This document shows, piece after piece, positions 53,779-63,166 of a stretch of DNA of 64,000 nucleotides; position 1 is the stretch's first letter; every line of letters begins with the position of its first letter. Source of the stretch: Ignavibacteriota bacterium (GTDB lineage Bacteria > Bacteroidota > Ignavibacteria > Ignavibacteriales > Melioribacteraceae); the NCBI GenBank assembly GCA_002698995.1, contig PAAX01000014.1:124001-188000 (forward strand). Direction: 5' to 3'. The translations under genes were made by a program, and so were the position numbers. The notes below the pieces were generated by a model. The model was given only the letters and a program-made list of their open reading frames with translations, had not been told where the DNA came from and ran no database searches.

Positions 53779-53821
53779 AAAAGTGATTCTTGTTTTTCCT
53801 TTATCTGCAAGAATCACTTTT
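53779..53821. terminator. Bidirectional terminator after clpX
   Basis: AAAAGTGATTCTTG and CAAGAATCACTTTT, perfect 14-bp stem with a T-run on both strands, between the converging clpX and 53822 genes. Confidence 0.9.
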
Positions 53822-54334
53822 TTATTTTACTTCCTTATTTCTTCCAATTAATAAATACAAACTGTAAAACATCATGGTTATTAATTGAATGTATATTGGT
53901 GTGGAAATCAAATCACCGTTAATCAATAAAGAATTTATAAGGATTAATTTTACAGAGTAATAAAACGTCTTGCTGATTGAAATACTGAACAACATAGAAA
54001 TAAAATCATTTTTAATTTTTTCTTTAATAAAAAAGAAAAGTGCAACATTCAAAAGCAATTCAGCCATTATCAAAAAACTTTTAATAAAGACCGGGTGAGC
54101 AGAAACTAGAAATGAAAAAATGGGAAGAGCTAAAGCCACAATAAAAGCATTTCTTTTTGAAGTATGAACAACCGCAAGAATTACAGCCAAACGCATTGGC
54201 TCAATTAAATATATAGGAAGTGCCGTAAGATGAGAAAGCGCCGGCACAAAAAAGATAAATAATACAGCAGCAAAATTGAAAATAGAACTCTTCAAAAAAT
54301 CTTTTGTATAAAATTTACTTAATACAAATTCCAT
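53822..54334 (-). CDS. Multi-helix membrane protein, ECF-S-like
   Basis: 170 residues with five to six hydrophobic helices (for example IFNFAAVLFIFFVPALSHLTALP, IEPMRLAVILAVVH, LALPIFSFLVSAHPVFIKSFLIMAELLLNVALFFFI). The short length and helix pattern resemble substrate-binding S components of ECF vitamin transporters, but no motif confirms this. Single gene between a terminator and the divergent DUF362 gene. Confidence 0.55.
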   Translation of the reverse strand: MEFVLSKFYTKDFLKSSIFNFAAVLFIFFVPALSHLTALPIYLIEPMRLAVILAVVHTSKRNAFIVALALPIFSFLVSAHPVFIKSFLIMAELLLNVALFFFIKEKIKNDFISMLFSISISKTFYYSVKLILINSLLINGDLISTPIYIQLITMMFYSLYLLIGRNKEVK

Positions 54335-54438
54335 CTTAGTCTCAATTTATTTTCTTGAAGCGAATATAATATATTTATATTTTAATAGAAATAAATAAGA
54401 CAAAGAAATCAACTTATTAGGATTTAAGGTCTTAAAAA

Positions 54439-55365
54439 ATGAAAAGACGAGAATTCTTCAGTCGTTCTGTAAAAGCAGGCTTAGCTGCCGGTGCATATTA
54501 TACTTTCAGCGGAAGCTTGAATTTACTTGGTAATCCTAAAACTACTCAATCGGAAATTTACGATTTAGCCGCTATTAAAGGGGGAGAGCCGGATGCAATG
54601 TTTGACATTGCAATTCAATCTTTTGGCGGAATGAAAAAGTTTGTTAAACCTAATCAGACTGTAGTTGTAAAACCGAATATCGGCTGGGATGTATCTCCGG
54701 ATCGTGCCGCCAACACAAACCCTAAACTTATTTCAAGAATAATTAAACATTGCTTTGATGCCGGAGCTAAAGACGTTTATGTGTTTGATCATACTTGCGA
54801 CAACTGGACAAGCTGTTATTCAAACAGCGGTTTGGAAAAAGCAGCTAAAGATGCAGGAGCTAAAGTTGTTCCCGGCAATAACGAAAGCTACTATCATAAA
54901 GTTGAAATTCCAGAAGGAAAAAGATTAAAAGAAGATAAAGTACATGAACTGATTTTAGAATCGGATGTATTTATTAACGTTCCCATTCTTAAAAATCACG
55001 GCGGAGCAGATCTTACAATTGCCATGAAAAACTTAATGGGAATAGTTTGGGATAGAGGTTACTGGCATAGAAATGATCTTCATCAATGTATAGCTGATTT
55101 TTCAACATACTCCAGAAAACCGGATTTAAATATAGTTGATGCTTATAATGTTATGAAGCAGAACGGTCCAAGAGGCGTTTCTAAAGCCGATTTAGTTACA
55201 CTTAAATCTTTGCTCGTTTCAAAAGATATTGTTGCTATTGATGCTGCTGCTGCAAAGCTTTTCGGAAAAGAACCAAAAGAGGTTAAGTATATAAAATACG
55301 CCGATGAAATGAACATCGGCACTATGGATTTATCAAAGCTAAAAATAAACAGAGTAATTCTTTAA
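54439..55365 (+). CDS. DUF362 protein with Tat-type signal
   Basis: 308 residues. MKRREFFSRSVKAGLAAGAYYTFSG shows a twin-arginine-like start (KRREFF) and a hydrophobic stretch. The DUF362 core has KPNQTVVVKPNIGWD, DVYVFDHTCDNW and the NVPILKNHGGADLTIAMKNLMGIVWDR region. It has few Cys and no clear cluster-binding site. The following genes (1 bp to 55367, then 55586) form an operon with a polyferredoxin. Export through Tat suggests a folded redox-related role in the periplasm (inference). Confidence 0.85.
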   Translation: MKRREFFSRSVKAGLAAGAYYTFSGSLNLLGNPKTTQSEIYDLAAIKGGEPDAMFDIAIQSFGGMKKFVKPNQTVVVKPNIGWDVSPDRAANTNPKLISRIIKHCFDAGAKDVYVFDHTCDNWTSCYSNSGLEKAAKDAGAKVVPGNNESYYHKVEIPEGKRLKEDKVHELILESDVFINVPILKNHGGADLTIAMKNLMGIVWDRGYWHRNDLHQCIADFSTYSRKPDLNIVDAYNVMKQNGPRGVSKADLVTLKSLLVSKDIVAIDAAAAKLFGKEPKEVKYIKYADEMNIGTMDLSKLKINRVIL

Positions 55366-55366
55366 T

Positions 55367-55582
55367 ATGCATCATGCACCTTTTCATTTTATTTTAATAA
55401 TTATATTCTTGATTGCGCTATGTTATCTCTTCTACAGACTTATCCTTATTTATAATCAAATTAAAATCCTTGATAAGAAGTTTGGAGAAAAGGCATTCAA
55501 AGAAAAGCTTGACAGCTTAATTGAACAAAACGAAGAGAACAAAATTAGAGTGTTGAATGAAGAATTTGTAAATGAAACTTAA
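55367..55582 (+). CDS. 71-residue membrane protein
   Basis: One N-terminal hydrophobic helix (FHFILIIIFLIALCYLFYRLILIY) followed by a charged helix (KILDKKFGEKAFKEKLDSLIEQNEENK). It starts 1 bp after the DUF362 stop and is followed within 3 bp by the polyferredoxin gene, so it is a component of the same operon. No family recognised. Probably a small connecting or stabilising subunit (inference). Confidence 0.65.
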   Translation: MHHAPFHFILIIIFLIALCYLFYRLILIYNQIKILDKKFGEKAFKEKLDSLIEQNEENKIRVLNEEFVNET

Positions 55583-55585
55583 CGT

Positions 55586-57151
55586 ATGAAATTAAGAAAT
55601 TTAAGAACCGCTAGAATTTTCACTTCAATTCTATTTTTTACCGTTGCTTTAATTTTGTTCGTAGATATTACTGGATTTATTCAACAAAATTTTTCAACTG
55701 AAATTATATTTCTTCAGTTTATTCCTTCGCTGATCGGCTTTATCGGTGCTTTGGGGCTCACTTCCATAGGATTTATAATTATCGTTATTGTTACTTTATT
55801 ATTTGGAAGAGTTTACTGTTCATCGGTTTGTCCGCTTGGTATTTTACAAGATTTAATAATCTTTGCTAAAAGGAAAATTGGAAAAACGTCATTCAAGAAA
55901 CAAAAATTCAGCTATACAAAACCATTTAGTAAAACCAGATTTTTATTTTTAAGTTCAGCAATTCTCCTTTTACTCTTTGGGATTATTACTGGAATTACTT
56001 TGTTAGATCCGTACAGTAATTTTGGTAGAATAATTACTAGTCTATTTAGACCGATTATAATTGGATTAAACAATTTACTTGTTCTGCTGCTAGAACTCTT
56101 TAATAATTACTCAATATATCCAATTGAATTTAAGGGAATAAACTTTTTCTCATTTCTCTTTTCAATTTTTGTTTTTGGTTTGATTTTATTTATGTCAATA
56201 ACGCATGGTAGATTGTTCTGCAATTCTGTTTGTCCCGTTGGAACTCTACTTGGCTACATTTCTAAGTTATCATTCTATAAAATTAAAATTGATGAATCGA
56301 CATGCAAAGAGTGCGGTGTTTGTGCGAAGGTATGTAAAGCAAACTGCATAGATCTAGAAACAAATTTTGTTGATGATACAAGATGTATAAACTGCTTTAA
56401 CTGCTTGGAAGTATGTCCCAGTGCGGGTATAACATATCAAAGAAAGAAAGCCGTTAAAGACCTGCCAAGTGAAAGCAAAAGAGATTTTATCAAAAATATT
56501 ACAATCTTTTTAATTGGTGCAAATATACTAAGTAAAGCGCAGGATAAAATTAAAGTCTATAAAGAAAGCACAATCCCGATTATTAGGAAAAACGGAATTT
56601 CGCCTCCCGGATCAATATCATTAGAACATTTTAATGAGAATTGTACTGCATGTCATTTATGTGTTTCGGCTTGTCCAACTCAAGTAATTCAACCATCCTT
56701 TTTAGAATATGGATTGCTTGGAATTATGCAGCCATTGATGAATTACAAAATCGGTTTCTGCAATTATGATTGTGTCGTCTGCGGCGATGTTTGTCCAACA
56801 GGAGCAATAACAAACCAATTCATTGATAATAAAAAATTGATTCAACTTGGTGTTGCAAAATTTGTAAAGGAAAACTGCATTGTATATTCCCAAGGCACCG
56901 ATTGCGGCGCATGCGCAGAACATTGTCCTACAAAAGCTGTTAAAATGGTATTGGACATTGAAGTAAATAAAAAAGCTCCAGTTATTAATGAAGAGATATG
57001 CATAGGCTGCGGTGCATGTGAATATGCTTGTCCAACAAAACCATATAAATCAATCTATATTGAAAGCAATCCTATTCACAAGCTTGCTCAAAAACCTAAA
57101 GAAGAAGAATTAAAAGAAAAAGTAGATCTTAAAGAGGAATTTCCCTTTTAG
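55586..57151 (+). CDS. NapH-like membrane polyferredoxin with many 4Fe-4S motifs
   Basis: 521 residues. About four membrane helices, with two CxxxCP loops (RVYCSSVCPLG, LFCNSVCPVG) typical of NapH/CcoG. From about residue 233 there are repeated 4Fe-4S ligand motifs: CKECGVCAKVCK, CINCFNCLEVCP, CTACHLCVSACP, CVVCGDVCP, CGACAEHCP, CIGCGACEYACP. So about six clusters and a route for electrons between quinol and a periplasmic or cytoplasmic partner. It is the third gene of the operon with DUF362 and the 71-residue protein. Confidence 0.87.
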   Translation: MKLRNLRTARIFTSILFFTVALILFVDITGFIQQNFSTEIIFLQFIPSLIGFIGALGLTSIGFIIIVIVTLLFGRVYCSSVCPLGILQDLIIFAKRKIGKTSFKKQKFSYTKPFSKTRFLFLSSAILLLLFGIITGITLLDPYSNFGRIITSLFRPIIIGLNNLLVLLLELFNNYSIYPIEFKGINFFSFLFSIFVFGLILFMSITHGRLFCNSVCPVGTLLGYISKLSFYKIKIDESTCKECGVCAKVCKANCIDLETNFVDDTRCINCFNCLEVCPSAGITYQRKKAVKDLPSESKRDFIKNITIFLIGANILSKAQDKIKVYKESTIPIIRKNGISPPGSISLEHFNENCTACHLCVSACPTQVIQPSFLEYGLLGIMQPLMNYKIGFCNYDCVVCGDVCPTGAITNQFIDNKKLIQLGVAKFVKENCIVYSQGTDCGACAEHCPTKAVKMVLDIEVNKKAPVINEEICIGCGACEYACPTKPYKSIYIESNPIHKLAQKPKEEELKEKVDLKEEFPF

Positions 57152-57330
57152 TTTTTCCGTTTTAATCCATTAATCAACTCTACCGATTATCGTATTAGGT
57201 TTTGATAAAAAGGCTTATATTTAATTATTGTTTAAAATTGATACTAATATTTTTGATTATAATTTAATAACAAACGAGTAACATTAACTTAACAGTAGTT
57301 GCTTATTTTTCTTATAAAAAGAGGAAGTAG

Positions 57331-57537
57331 ATGGAATTAAAAGAAGGTGATTTAATTAAATATACATTTCCAACTCCGGTAAATAATGAAAAAAAAGAAT
57401 TCTATGGAACAGTGGTTGATTTTGGTGAGAATTACATTCAGATTAAAGATAAATCAAGTGTAGTTATAAAAGTATCATATAAAAATTTTGAAAATATTGA
57501 AAAGCTTGACGATAAACCTGATGCAATGGCAATATAA
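57331..57537 (+). CDS. Short hypothetical protein
   Basis: 68 residues, SH3-like beta pattern (LKEGDLIKYTFPTPVNNEKKEFYGTVVDFGENYIQIKDKSSVVIKVSYKNFENIEKL). GAGGA lies before the ATG, and a TATTTTTG -7-type box lies at 57248-57255. The fold may be like a KOW/Tudor-type barrel (inference). No family known. Confidence 0.6.
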   Translation: MELKEGDLIKYTFPTPVNNEKKEFYGTVVDFGENYIQIKDKSSVVIKVSYKNFENIEKLDDKPDAMAI

Positions 57538-57590
57538 AAGCCCCTCGTGCAGAGGAGCTTATACAAGACTATCTCATCTTGTCGGCTAGC
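57536..57590. other. Hairpin-rich leader/terminator segment
   Basis: AAAGCCCCTC...GAGGAGCTT and ACAAGA...TCTTGT form two short stems in the 115-bp gap between converging genes. This may be the end of the 57331 transcript; it is too short and irregular for a confident RNA call. Confidence 0.3.
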
Positions 57591-57652
57591 ATTTAAACCG
57601 AATTTCCAGCTAAGGATTACCCGGTATATACTAACATTTACAAAAGTACAAA

Positions 57653-57979
57653 TTAAATTGCGTTGAATGCAATTCTACTGTTAAAATCAGAATCATCGTC
57701 ATCTTCATTCATATCAATTCCAAGTCTTTCAGCAATAATTTTCTCTTCCAGATCTCCGAACCATTTTTTGTACTTTAAAATTTCAAACAAAAGTTCATTC
57801 TCTTTTTTGAATAAATGATTTAAAATTCCTTTTTCTTCAAGCGAGAGATTGTCGATCTCTTTTATATTTATGCTGCTTATAAGTTTCTTCTTTTGGTTAA
57901 ATACAATCTGAAGTTCATTAATCAGATTTTCGTAATAAGGAGTATTATTAATTAGCAACTCATATTTTAACGCTGTCAT
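57653..57979 (-). CDS. Hypothetical helical protein
   Basis: 108 residues, no membrane segment. A charged helical pattern (ELQIVFNQKKKLISSINIKEIDNLSLEEKGILNHLFKKENELLFEILKYKKWFGDLEEKIIAERLGIDMNEDDDDSDF) ends in an acidic tail. AGGAG 5 bp before the ATG. It stands alone, 73 bp downstream of the DUF456 gene. No family recognised. Confidence 0.6.
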   Translation of the reverse strand: MTALKYELLINNTPYYENLINELQIVFNQKKKLISSINIKEIDNLSLEEKGILNHLFKKENELLFEILKYKKWFGDLEEKIIAERLGIDMNEDDDDSDFNSRIAFNAI

Positions 57980-58052
57980 ATTAACTCCTATTGTTTTTGT
58001 GAAATATAAAATTTTGTGATTAATCCTCCGTTAAAAACGTATTAATATTTTG

Positions 58053-58541
58053 TTAAATATGTTTTATTACTTCTGCAATAAATTTATAGGTAAGATAAAA
58101 AGAGAGTGAAAGCTTGAGCACAATTGCAATCAAACTGAAAATGAAAGTTACAATTCCCGCTCTCATAGCATCTGAATTTGATTTTCCCGAAATCATTTCT
58201 CCAAATACTGCTCCCATGAATGTTCCAACAATCAATCCAAATGGTGGGAAGAATAATAATCCAATAATCATTCCCAAAACCGATCCCCAAATACCATAAG
58301 AAGAAACCTTATAGACTTTTGCTCCCCAAATAGGGAGAATATAATCCAGTACCAAAACAATTATGGTAAGAATTCCTGTCACTAAAAGAAGTGTTGACGA
58401 TAATTCAATTTCCGGTATTAATAAAAGAAGAAGAAGCGCAGCATAATTTAATGGAGGTCCCGGTAATGCCGGCAGAATACAACCAAGTATTCCTGTAATG
58501 GAAAGTAAAATTCCTATTATAATAATCACTGTTTCAATCAT
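58053..58541 (-). CDS. DUF456 family membrane protein
   Basis: 162 residues with about four helices. Glycine-rich loops GILGCILPALPGPPLNYAALLLL and GIWGSVLGMIIGLLFFPPFGLIVGTFMGAVFGEMI are the DUF456 hallmark. Function unknown. It overlaps the glycosyltransferase gene by 4 bp (ATG within the stop region), so the pair is coupled. Confidence 0.87.
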   Translation of the reverse strand: MIETVIIIIGILLSITGILGCILPALPGPPLNYAALLLLLLIPEIELSSTLLLVTGILTIIVLVLDYILPIWGAKVYKVSSYGIWGSVLGMIIGLLFFPPFGLIVGTFMGAVFGEMISGKSNSDAMRAGIVTFIFSLIAIVLKLSLSFYLTYKFIAEVIKHI

Positions 58542-60412
58542 TGCAAAACCATATTTGGTAAGGCTCCTGGTGATACTTCTTTTAATTTTCGAGTGAATTT
58601 TGTTAAGCTTACACTATCATCTTTTTTGCTGCTTATCAGCATTAAATAATAAATTGAAAATGAATTAAGCGGATCATTCATATAAACTTTAAAAAAGTTT
58701 TTATAAGATTCATCAAATAACCCTTGATGAAAACGAAGCAGCCCAATCATTAAATATCCTTCTTCCGTTCTGCAGCTTTTTTTAATAATGCTTTGTGCAT
58801 ATTCCTCAATTTTATCAATTAGAGATTCATCTTTCGATTTTATGAATTCCAAAAGCAAATTGTTCCCTTTAATAAAATCAATAACCCATTTCCTTGAGTA
58901 ATTCGAACAAGTATCATTACTTATTAACATTGATTTTCTCTTAACAAAAAAGGGGAGCATTTGATTCAATTCAGAACTGTAAAGTAATTCAACATAATAT
59001 TGATTTACAAATCTTTGATCCGAAAATAATGCCGCTTCCGGAAATGCAGTCGGCTTATAACCAGCCGGAAAAATTATGAAGTCCGGTTTTCTACTAAAAA
59101 TATAATCTATGTTGTAAGTTCTTTCTTTCCATCCAACCGGAATATTTTCATCTATTTCTTTTACTTCAATTGGATTATGAGCAATAAATTTGTCTGTTAA
59201 CCCAACCATATCAACTAAATTACCTTTATAGTAATAACCAAAAGAGCCAATAGTAGAAACAGTTGCAGTTGAATTCTCATCGCTTCGTTCATTTAAATAC
59301 TCTGCATAAATTTTCATCTTTTTAACCAGACCAATTTCATGTTCTCTTGTATATTTTATAAAATCCTTTTGATAATCTGCTTTAATGAAGGAAGCTGCAA
59401 TAATTATTAACACCAATAATATTTTTAATGATTGCTTAGTAGTATTGCTGAATACTAAGGTTGAAATTGAGAGATAAATCAAAGGTAAAACCGGTAGAAA
59501 AAATCTATTGTGCGGTAATATATCTCCACCAATGTAAATAATATAAACCAAATAAAAAGCAGATAGAACCAAAGTTAATCTTAACAATCTATTCTTCTCT
59601 TTTCTAAAGAAGATAAACAAAGGAATGAGTAATAAACCGTATAGTAAGTCCCTAACAATAAAATTATATATGTATTCAAAACCTCTTTCTATATATGGTA
59701 GAATAAGATTTACTTTTGCATAATACGTATTCGGGAAGGGAAATCCGTAATAGAGTATTCTCAATAAAAACAATAGAAGCAATAGCAGAAAGAGAACAAT
59801 TATTCTAATTAAAAAAGATTTTCGATTTTCCTTTAATTGATATTTTGATTTATTAATTATGTAATCATATAAAAGAATAATAAAAAATAACGCAGCTGCT
59901 TCCTGTCTAGTTATCACAGCAAGAAATGATACAACAAAAAAGTAATTATTATTAAAAAGATTTTCTTTTGAGATATAAGTAAAAACCATTAATAAAACTA
60001 GAAGCACAAAGAATGATGTTTCCATTCCGCTTACTGTCCAATAAATAAATCCCAGACTGGAAATCATTAACAAAGCATTTGCAATAAAAATATAAATAGA
60101 ATTTTTAAATCGATTGCTGAATAGATAAATTAGGAACAAAACTACTGCCCCAAAGAATATTGACAAGTATTGTGAAGCAATTATTAAATCAAAGCCAAGA
60201 ACTTTAACAATTATTAAAATGATTAACCAAGAAAGAGAAGTAAATCCTTCAACATATTCAGCGGAATTATAAACTAATCCATTCCCATTTAAGAAATTAT
60301 CTATATATCTGAAATTTATAAATGTATCGTCTTGTATAAATCTATTCTGCTGAATTAATACCGTATAAACAATTAAGGCTGATATGAAAATAATTGCTTT
60401 AATGTATTTCAA
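58538..60412 (-). CDS. GT-C-type membrane glycosyltransferase with C-terminal domain
   Basis: 624 residues. About 10-11 membrane helices in the first 360 residues. The N-terminal loop motif IQDDTFINFRYIDNFLNGNGLVYNSAEYVEGFTSLSW, with the acidic Asp-Asp pair, matches the arabinofuranosyltransferase/mannosyltransferase-like GT-C families, which use polyprenyl-phosphate sugars. The C-terminal part is periplasmic, helical and TPR-like. TTG at 60412 follows a GAGGA site. The transferred sugar is unknown. Confidence 0.83.
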   Translation of the reverse strand: MKYIKAIIFISALIVYTVLIQQNRFIQDDTFINFRYIDNFLNGNGLVYNSAEYVEGFTSLSWLIILIIVKVLGFDLIIASQYLSIFFGAVVLFLIYLFSNRFKNSIYIFIANALLMISSLGFIYWTVSGMETSFFVLLVLLMVFTYISKENLFNNNYFFVVSFLAVITRQEAAALFFIILLYDYIINKSKYQLKENRKSFLIRIIVLFLLLLLLFLLRILYYGFPFPNTYYAKVNLILPYIERGFEYIYNFIVRDLLYGLLLIPLFIFFRKEKNRLLRLTLVLSAFYLVYIIYIGGDILPHNRFFLPVLPLIYLSISTLVFSNTTKQSLKILLVLIIIAASFIKADYQKDFIKYTREHEIGLVKKMKIYAEYLNERSDENSTATVSTIGSFGYYYKGNLVDMVGLTDKFIAHNPIEVKEIDENIPVGWKERTYNIDYIFSRKPDFIIFPAGYKPTAFPEAALFSDQRFVNQYYVELLYSSELNQMLPFFVKRKSMLISNDTCSNYSRKWVIDFIKGNNLLLEFIKSKDESLIDKIEEYAQSIIKKSCRTEEGYLMIGLLRFHQGLFDESYKNFFKVYMNDPLNSFSIYYLMLISSKKDDSVSLTKFTRKLKEVSPGALPNMVLQ

Positions 60413-60468
60413 TCTATCCTCGGAGTAGTTCTATATGAAAGATAAAAAAGATTTGATCGATAATCACA

Positions 60469-60493
60469 AGGTCTGTAATAAATCAACAGACCT
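60469..60493. promoter_or_regulatory. Inverted repeat upstream of the glycosyltransferase gene
   Basis: AGGTCTGT, 9 bp, ACAGACCT: exact 8-bp arms, 57-81 bp before the start codon at 60412; an operator candidate. No T-run, so not a terminator. Confidence 0.35.
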
Positions 60494-60596
60494 CGCAAAT
60501 TATCTATTACTCTTGGGAGGAGAGTATAACAAATATAAAATCCAATTTGCTTTGCTGAGTTAAGTAATTATTAAATTGATGTTAGAAAATTGTAAA

Positions 60597-60625
60597 TAAA
60601 AAAAAGCCGGAATAGCTCCGGCTTT
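60597..60625 (-). terminator. Terminator after ahcY
   Basis: AAAGCCGGA, ATAGC, TCCGGCTTT; on the minus strand the stem is followed by a run of Ts. It closes the nucleotidyltransferase-metK-ahcY operon. Confidence 0.9.
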
Positions 60626-60651
60626 AAATTTAACTATACTGCAAGTTGGTA

Positions 60652-61980
60652 TTAATATCTGTAATAATCGGGTTTAAAAGGACCTTCTACAGTAACACCA
60701 ATATACTCGGCTTGATCAGGTGATAGTGTATCTAACTCGGCACCAACTTTTGCTAAGTGGAGTCTTGCTACTTCTTCATCCAAATGTTTTGGTAAAGTAT
60801 AAACTTTGTTTTCATATTGATCTGCATTATTCCAAAGTTCAATTTGAGCAAGAGTTTGATTTGTGAATGAATTAGACATTACAAAAGATGGGTGACCGGT
60901 TGCACATCCTAAATTGACAAGTCTTCCCTCAGCTAAGACTATAATATCTTTACCATCAACTTTATACTTATCAACCTGAGGTTTAATTGTATCTTTTGTA
61001 TTACCGTAATTTTTATTTAACCAAGCCATATCAATTTCATTATCAAAATGACCGATATTGCAAACAACAGCTTTATCTTTCATAAGTTTAAAAGCTTCAC
61101 CGGTTACAATATCTTTATTGCCTGTTGCAGTTACAATAATGTCTGCTTCCGGAACCGCTTTTAAGAATTTCTTAACTTCATATCCTTCCATTGCAGCCTG
61201 TAATGCACAAATAGGATCAATTTCAGAAACAATTACACGAACACCAGAATTTTTTAATGATTCAGCAGAACCTTTGCCAACATCACCGTAACCGGCAACA
61301 ACAGCTACTTTTCCCGCCATCATCAAATCTGTTGCTCTACGTAATGCATCCACTAATGATTCGCGACATCCGTATTTGTTGTCAAATTTTGACTTTGTAA
61401 CTGAATCATTAACATTAAAAGCCGGAATCGGAAGAGTTCCTTTTTTTACTCTTTCATATAATCTGTGTACACCGGTTGTAGTTTCTTCAGATAATCCTTT
61501 AATTCCTTTGGCAAGTTCAGGATACTTATCTAAAACCATATTCGTTAAGTCGCCGCCGTCATCAAGAATCATATTCAAAGGTTTTCTTTCTTCACCAAAA
61601 AACAATGTCTGCTCAATACACCAATCGAATTCTTCAGCATTCATTCCTTTCCATGCATATACGGGAATTCCAGCTGCTGCAATTGCTGCCGCAGCATGAT
61701 CTTGAGTTGAAAAGATATTGCAAGAAGACCAAGTAACATCTGCACCAAGTTCAACTAGAGTTTCGATTAGAACTGCAGTTTGAATTGTCATATGCAGACA
61801 GCCTGCAATTCTAGCACCTTTAAGAGGTTTTGAATCTCTATATTTTTCGCGTAAAGTCATTAACCCGGGCATTTCAGCTTCAGCTAATTCTATCTCTTTT
61901 CTTCCCCATTCTGCTAATGAAATATCTTTAACTTTATATGGGGTATATTCTATTTCTTTCTTCATTTCTACTTCGTTCAT
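60652..61980 (-). CDS. ahcY: Adenosylhomocysteinase
   Basis: 442 residues. NAD-binding [18 protein letters not shown], conserved [11 protein letters not shown], catalytic-region [21 protein letters not shown] and the C-terminal FKPDYYRY that closes the active site of the neighbouring subunit. Splits S-adenosylhomocysteine into adenosine and homocysteine, relieving product inhibition of methyltransferases. AGGAG before the ATG; 13 bp after metK, so co-transcribed with it. Confidence 0.97.
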   Translation of the reverse strand: MNEVEMKKEIEYTPYKVKDISLAEWGRKEIELAEAEMPGLMTLREKYRDSKPLKGARIAGCLHMTIQTAVLIETLVELGADVTWSSCNIFSTQDHAAAAIAAAGIPVYAWKGMNAEEFDWCIEQTLFFGEERKPLNMILDDGGDLTNMVLDKYPELAKGIKGLSEETTTGVHRLYERVKKGTLPIPAFNVNDSVTKSKFDNKYGCRESLVDALRRATDLMMAGKVAVVAGYGDVGKGSAESLKNSGVRVIVSEIDPICALQAAMEGYEVKKFLKAVPEADIIVTATGNKDIVTGEAFKLMKDKAVVCNIGHFDNEIDMAWLNKNYGNTKDTIKPQVDKYKVDGKDIIVLAEGRLVNLGCATGHPSFVMSNSFTNQTLAQIELWNNADQYENKVYTLPKHLDEEVARLHLAKVGAELDTLSPDQAEYIGVTVEGPFKPDYYRY

Positions 61981-61993
61981 TTTTACTCCTTTA

Positions 61994-63136
61994 TTAAACG
62001 TATTTCTTAAACGTTGGTACTAAATCTAATTGTTCCCAAGTAAATGATTTTTCTTTTCTTCCGAAATGACCGTATGAAGACGTTGCTTGATAAATCGGCT
62101 GTCTTAATTTTAATCTTTCAATAATTCCTTTTGGAGTTAAGTCAACTTCTTTCATTATCATTTTAGAAATTTCTACATCGGAAATAACACCTGTTCCTTT
62201 TGTATCAACATAAACTGAAACCGGCTCGGCAACACCTATTGCATAAGCAACCTGCACAAGGCATTCTTTTGCAAGCTTTGCAGCTACAACATTTTTTGCT
62301 ATATGTCTGGCAGCATAAGTAGCACTTCTATCAACTTTAGAAGGATCTTTGCCGGAGAAAGCTCCACCGCCATGAGGGGCCCATCCGCCGTATGTATCAA
62401 CAATAATTTTTCTTCCTGTTAAACCGCTGTCTCCATGAGGTCCGCCTATTTCAAATCTGCCGGTTGGATTAACATAATATTTAGTTTTCTTATCTAAATA
62501 TCTTGCTGGAATTACAGTTTTAACAACATGTTCAATTACATCTTTCTTTATCTGTGCTTGTTTTACTTTACCATCATGCTGAGTAGAAATAACAACAGCA
62601 TCAACTCTTAATGGTTTATGGTTATCATCATATTCAATTGTAACTTGAGATTTTGAATCGGGACGTAAGTAAGGCATCAGACCATTATTTTTCTTTCTTA
62701 TATCTGCAAGTTTCTTAACAAGTTTGTGAGCATACATAATCGGCATCGGCATTAATTCCGGAGTTTGATCGCATGCATAACCGAACATAATTCCCTGATC
62801 ACCTGCTCCTCCTTTATCAACACCCATTGCTATATCTGGTGATTGAGAATGGATAGCATTTAAAACACCGCAAGATTCAGAATCAAATTTATATTCTGCT
62901 TTAGTATAACCTATTTGTCTTATAGTGTCTCTAACAACTTTTTCAACATCAACATAAGCGGTAGTTGTAACTTCACCGCCTACAACAACCAGACCGGTAG
63001 TAACAAAAGTTTCGCAAGCGACTCTTGCATTTGGATCTTGAGAAAAAATCGCATCAAGAACTCCATCAGATATTGCATCACTTACTTTATCCGGATGTCC
63101 TTCTGATACAGATTCTGAAGTAAATAGATATGACAT
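61994..63136 (-). CDS. metK: S-adenosylmethionine synthetase
   Basis: 380 residues. ATP-binding motifs [36 protein letters not shown] and [27 protein letters not shown]. The P-loop-like segment is intact. Makes SAM from methionine and ATP in the cytoplasm. Together with ahcY downstream it forms a methyl-cycle pair. No SAM riboswitch was seen in the short (30 bp) gap upstream; it is transcribed with the nucleotidyltransferase. Confidence 0.98.
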   Translation of the reverse strand: MSYLFTSESVSEGHPDKVSDAISDGVLDAIFSQDPNARVACETFVTTGLVVVGGEVTTTAYVDVEKVVRDTIRQIGYTKAEYKFDSESCGVLNAIHSQSPDIAMGVDKGGAGDQGIMFGYACDQTPELMPMPIMYAHKLVKKLADIRKKNNGLMPYLRPDSKSQVTIEYDDNHKPLRVDAVVISTQHDGKVKQAQIKKDVIEHVVKTVIPARYLDKKTKYYVNPTGRFEIGGPHGDSGLTGRKIIVDTYGGWAPHGGGAFSGKDPSKVDRSATYAARHIAKNVVAAKLAKECLVQVAYAIGVAEPVSVYVDTKGTGVISDVEISKMIMKEVDLTPKGIIERLKLRQPIYQATSSYGHFGRKEKSFTWEQLDLVPTFKKYV

Positions 63137-63166
63137 TTATTATCCTCTTTATATATGATTTAATTA

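Noticed and set aside
57541-57590. tRNA or other known stable RNA
   Set aside because: No cloverleaf, CCA end or T-loop motif; the stems are short and irregular.
63137-63166. SAM riboswitch before metK
   Set aside because: Only 30 bp separate metK from the upstream gene, too little for a riboswitch; metK is in an operon.
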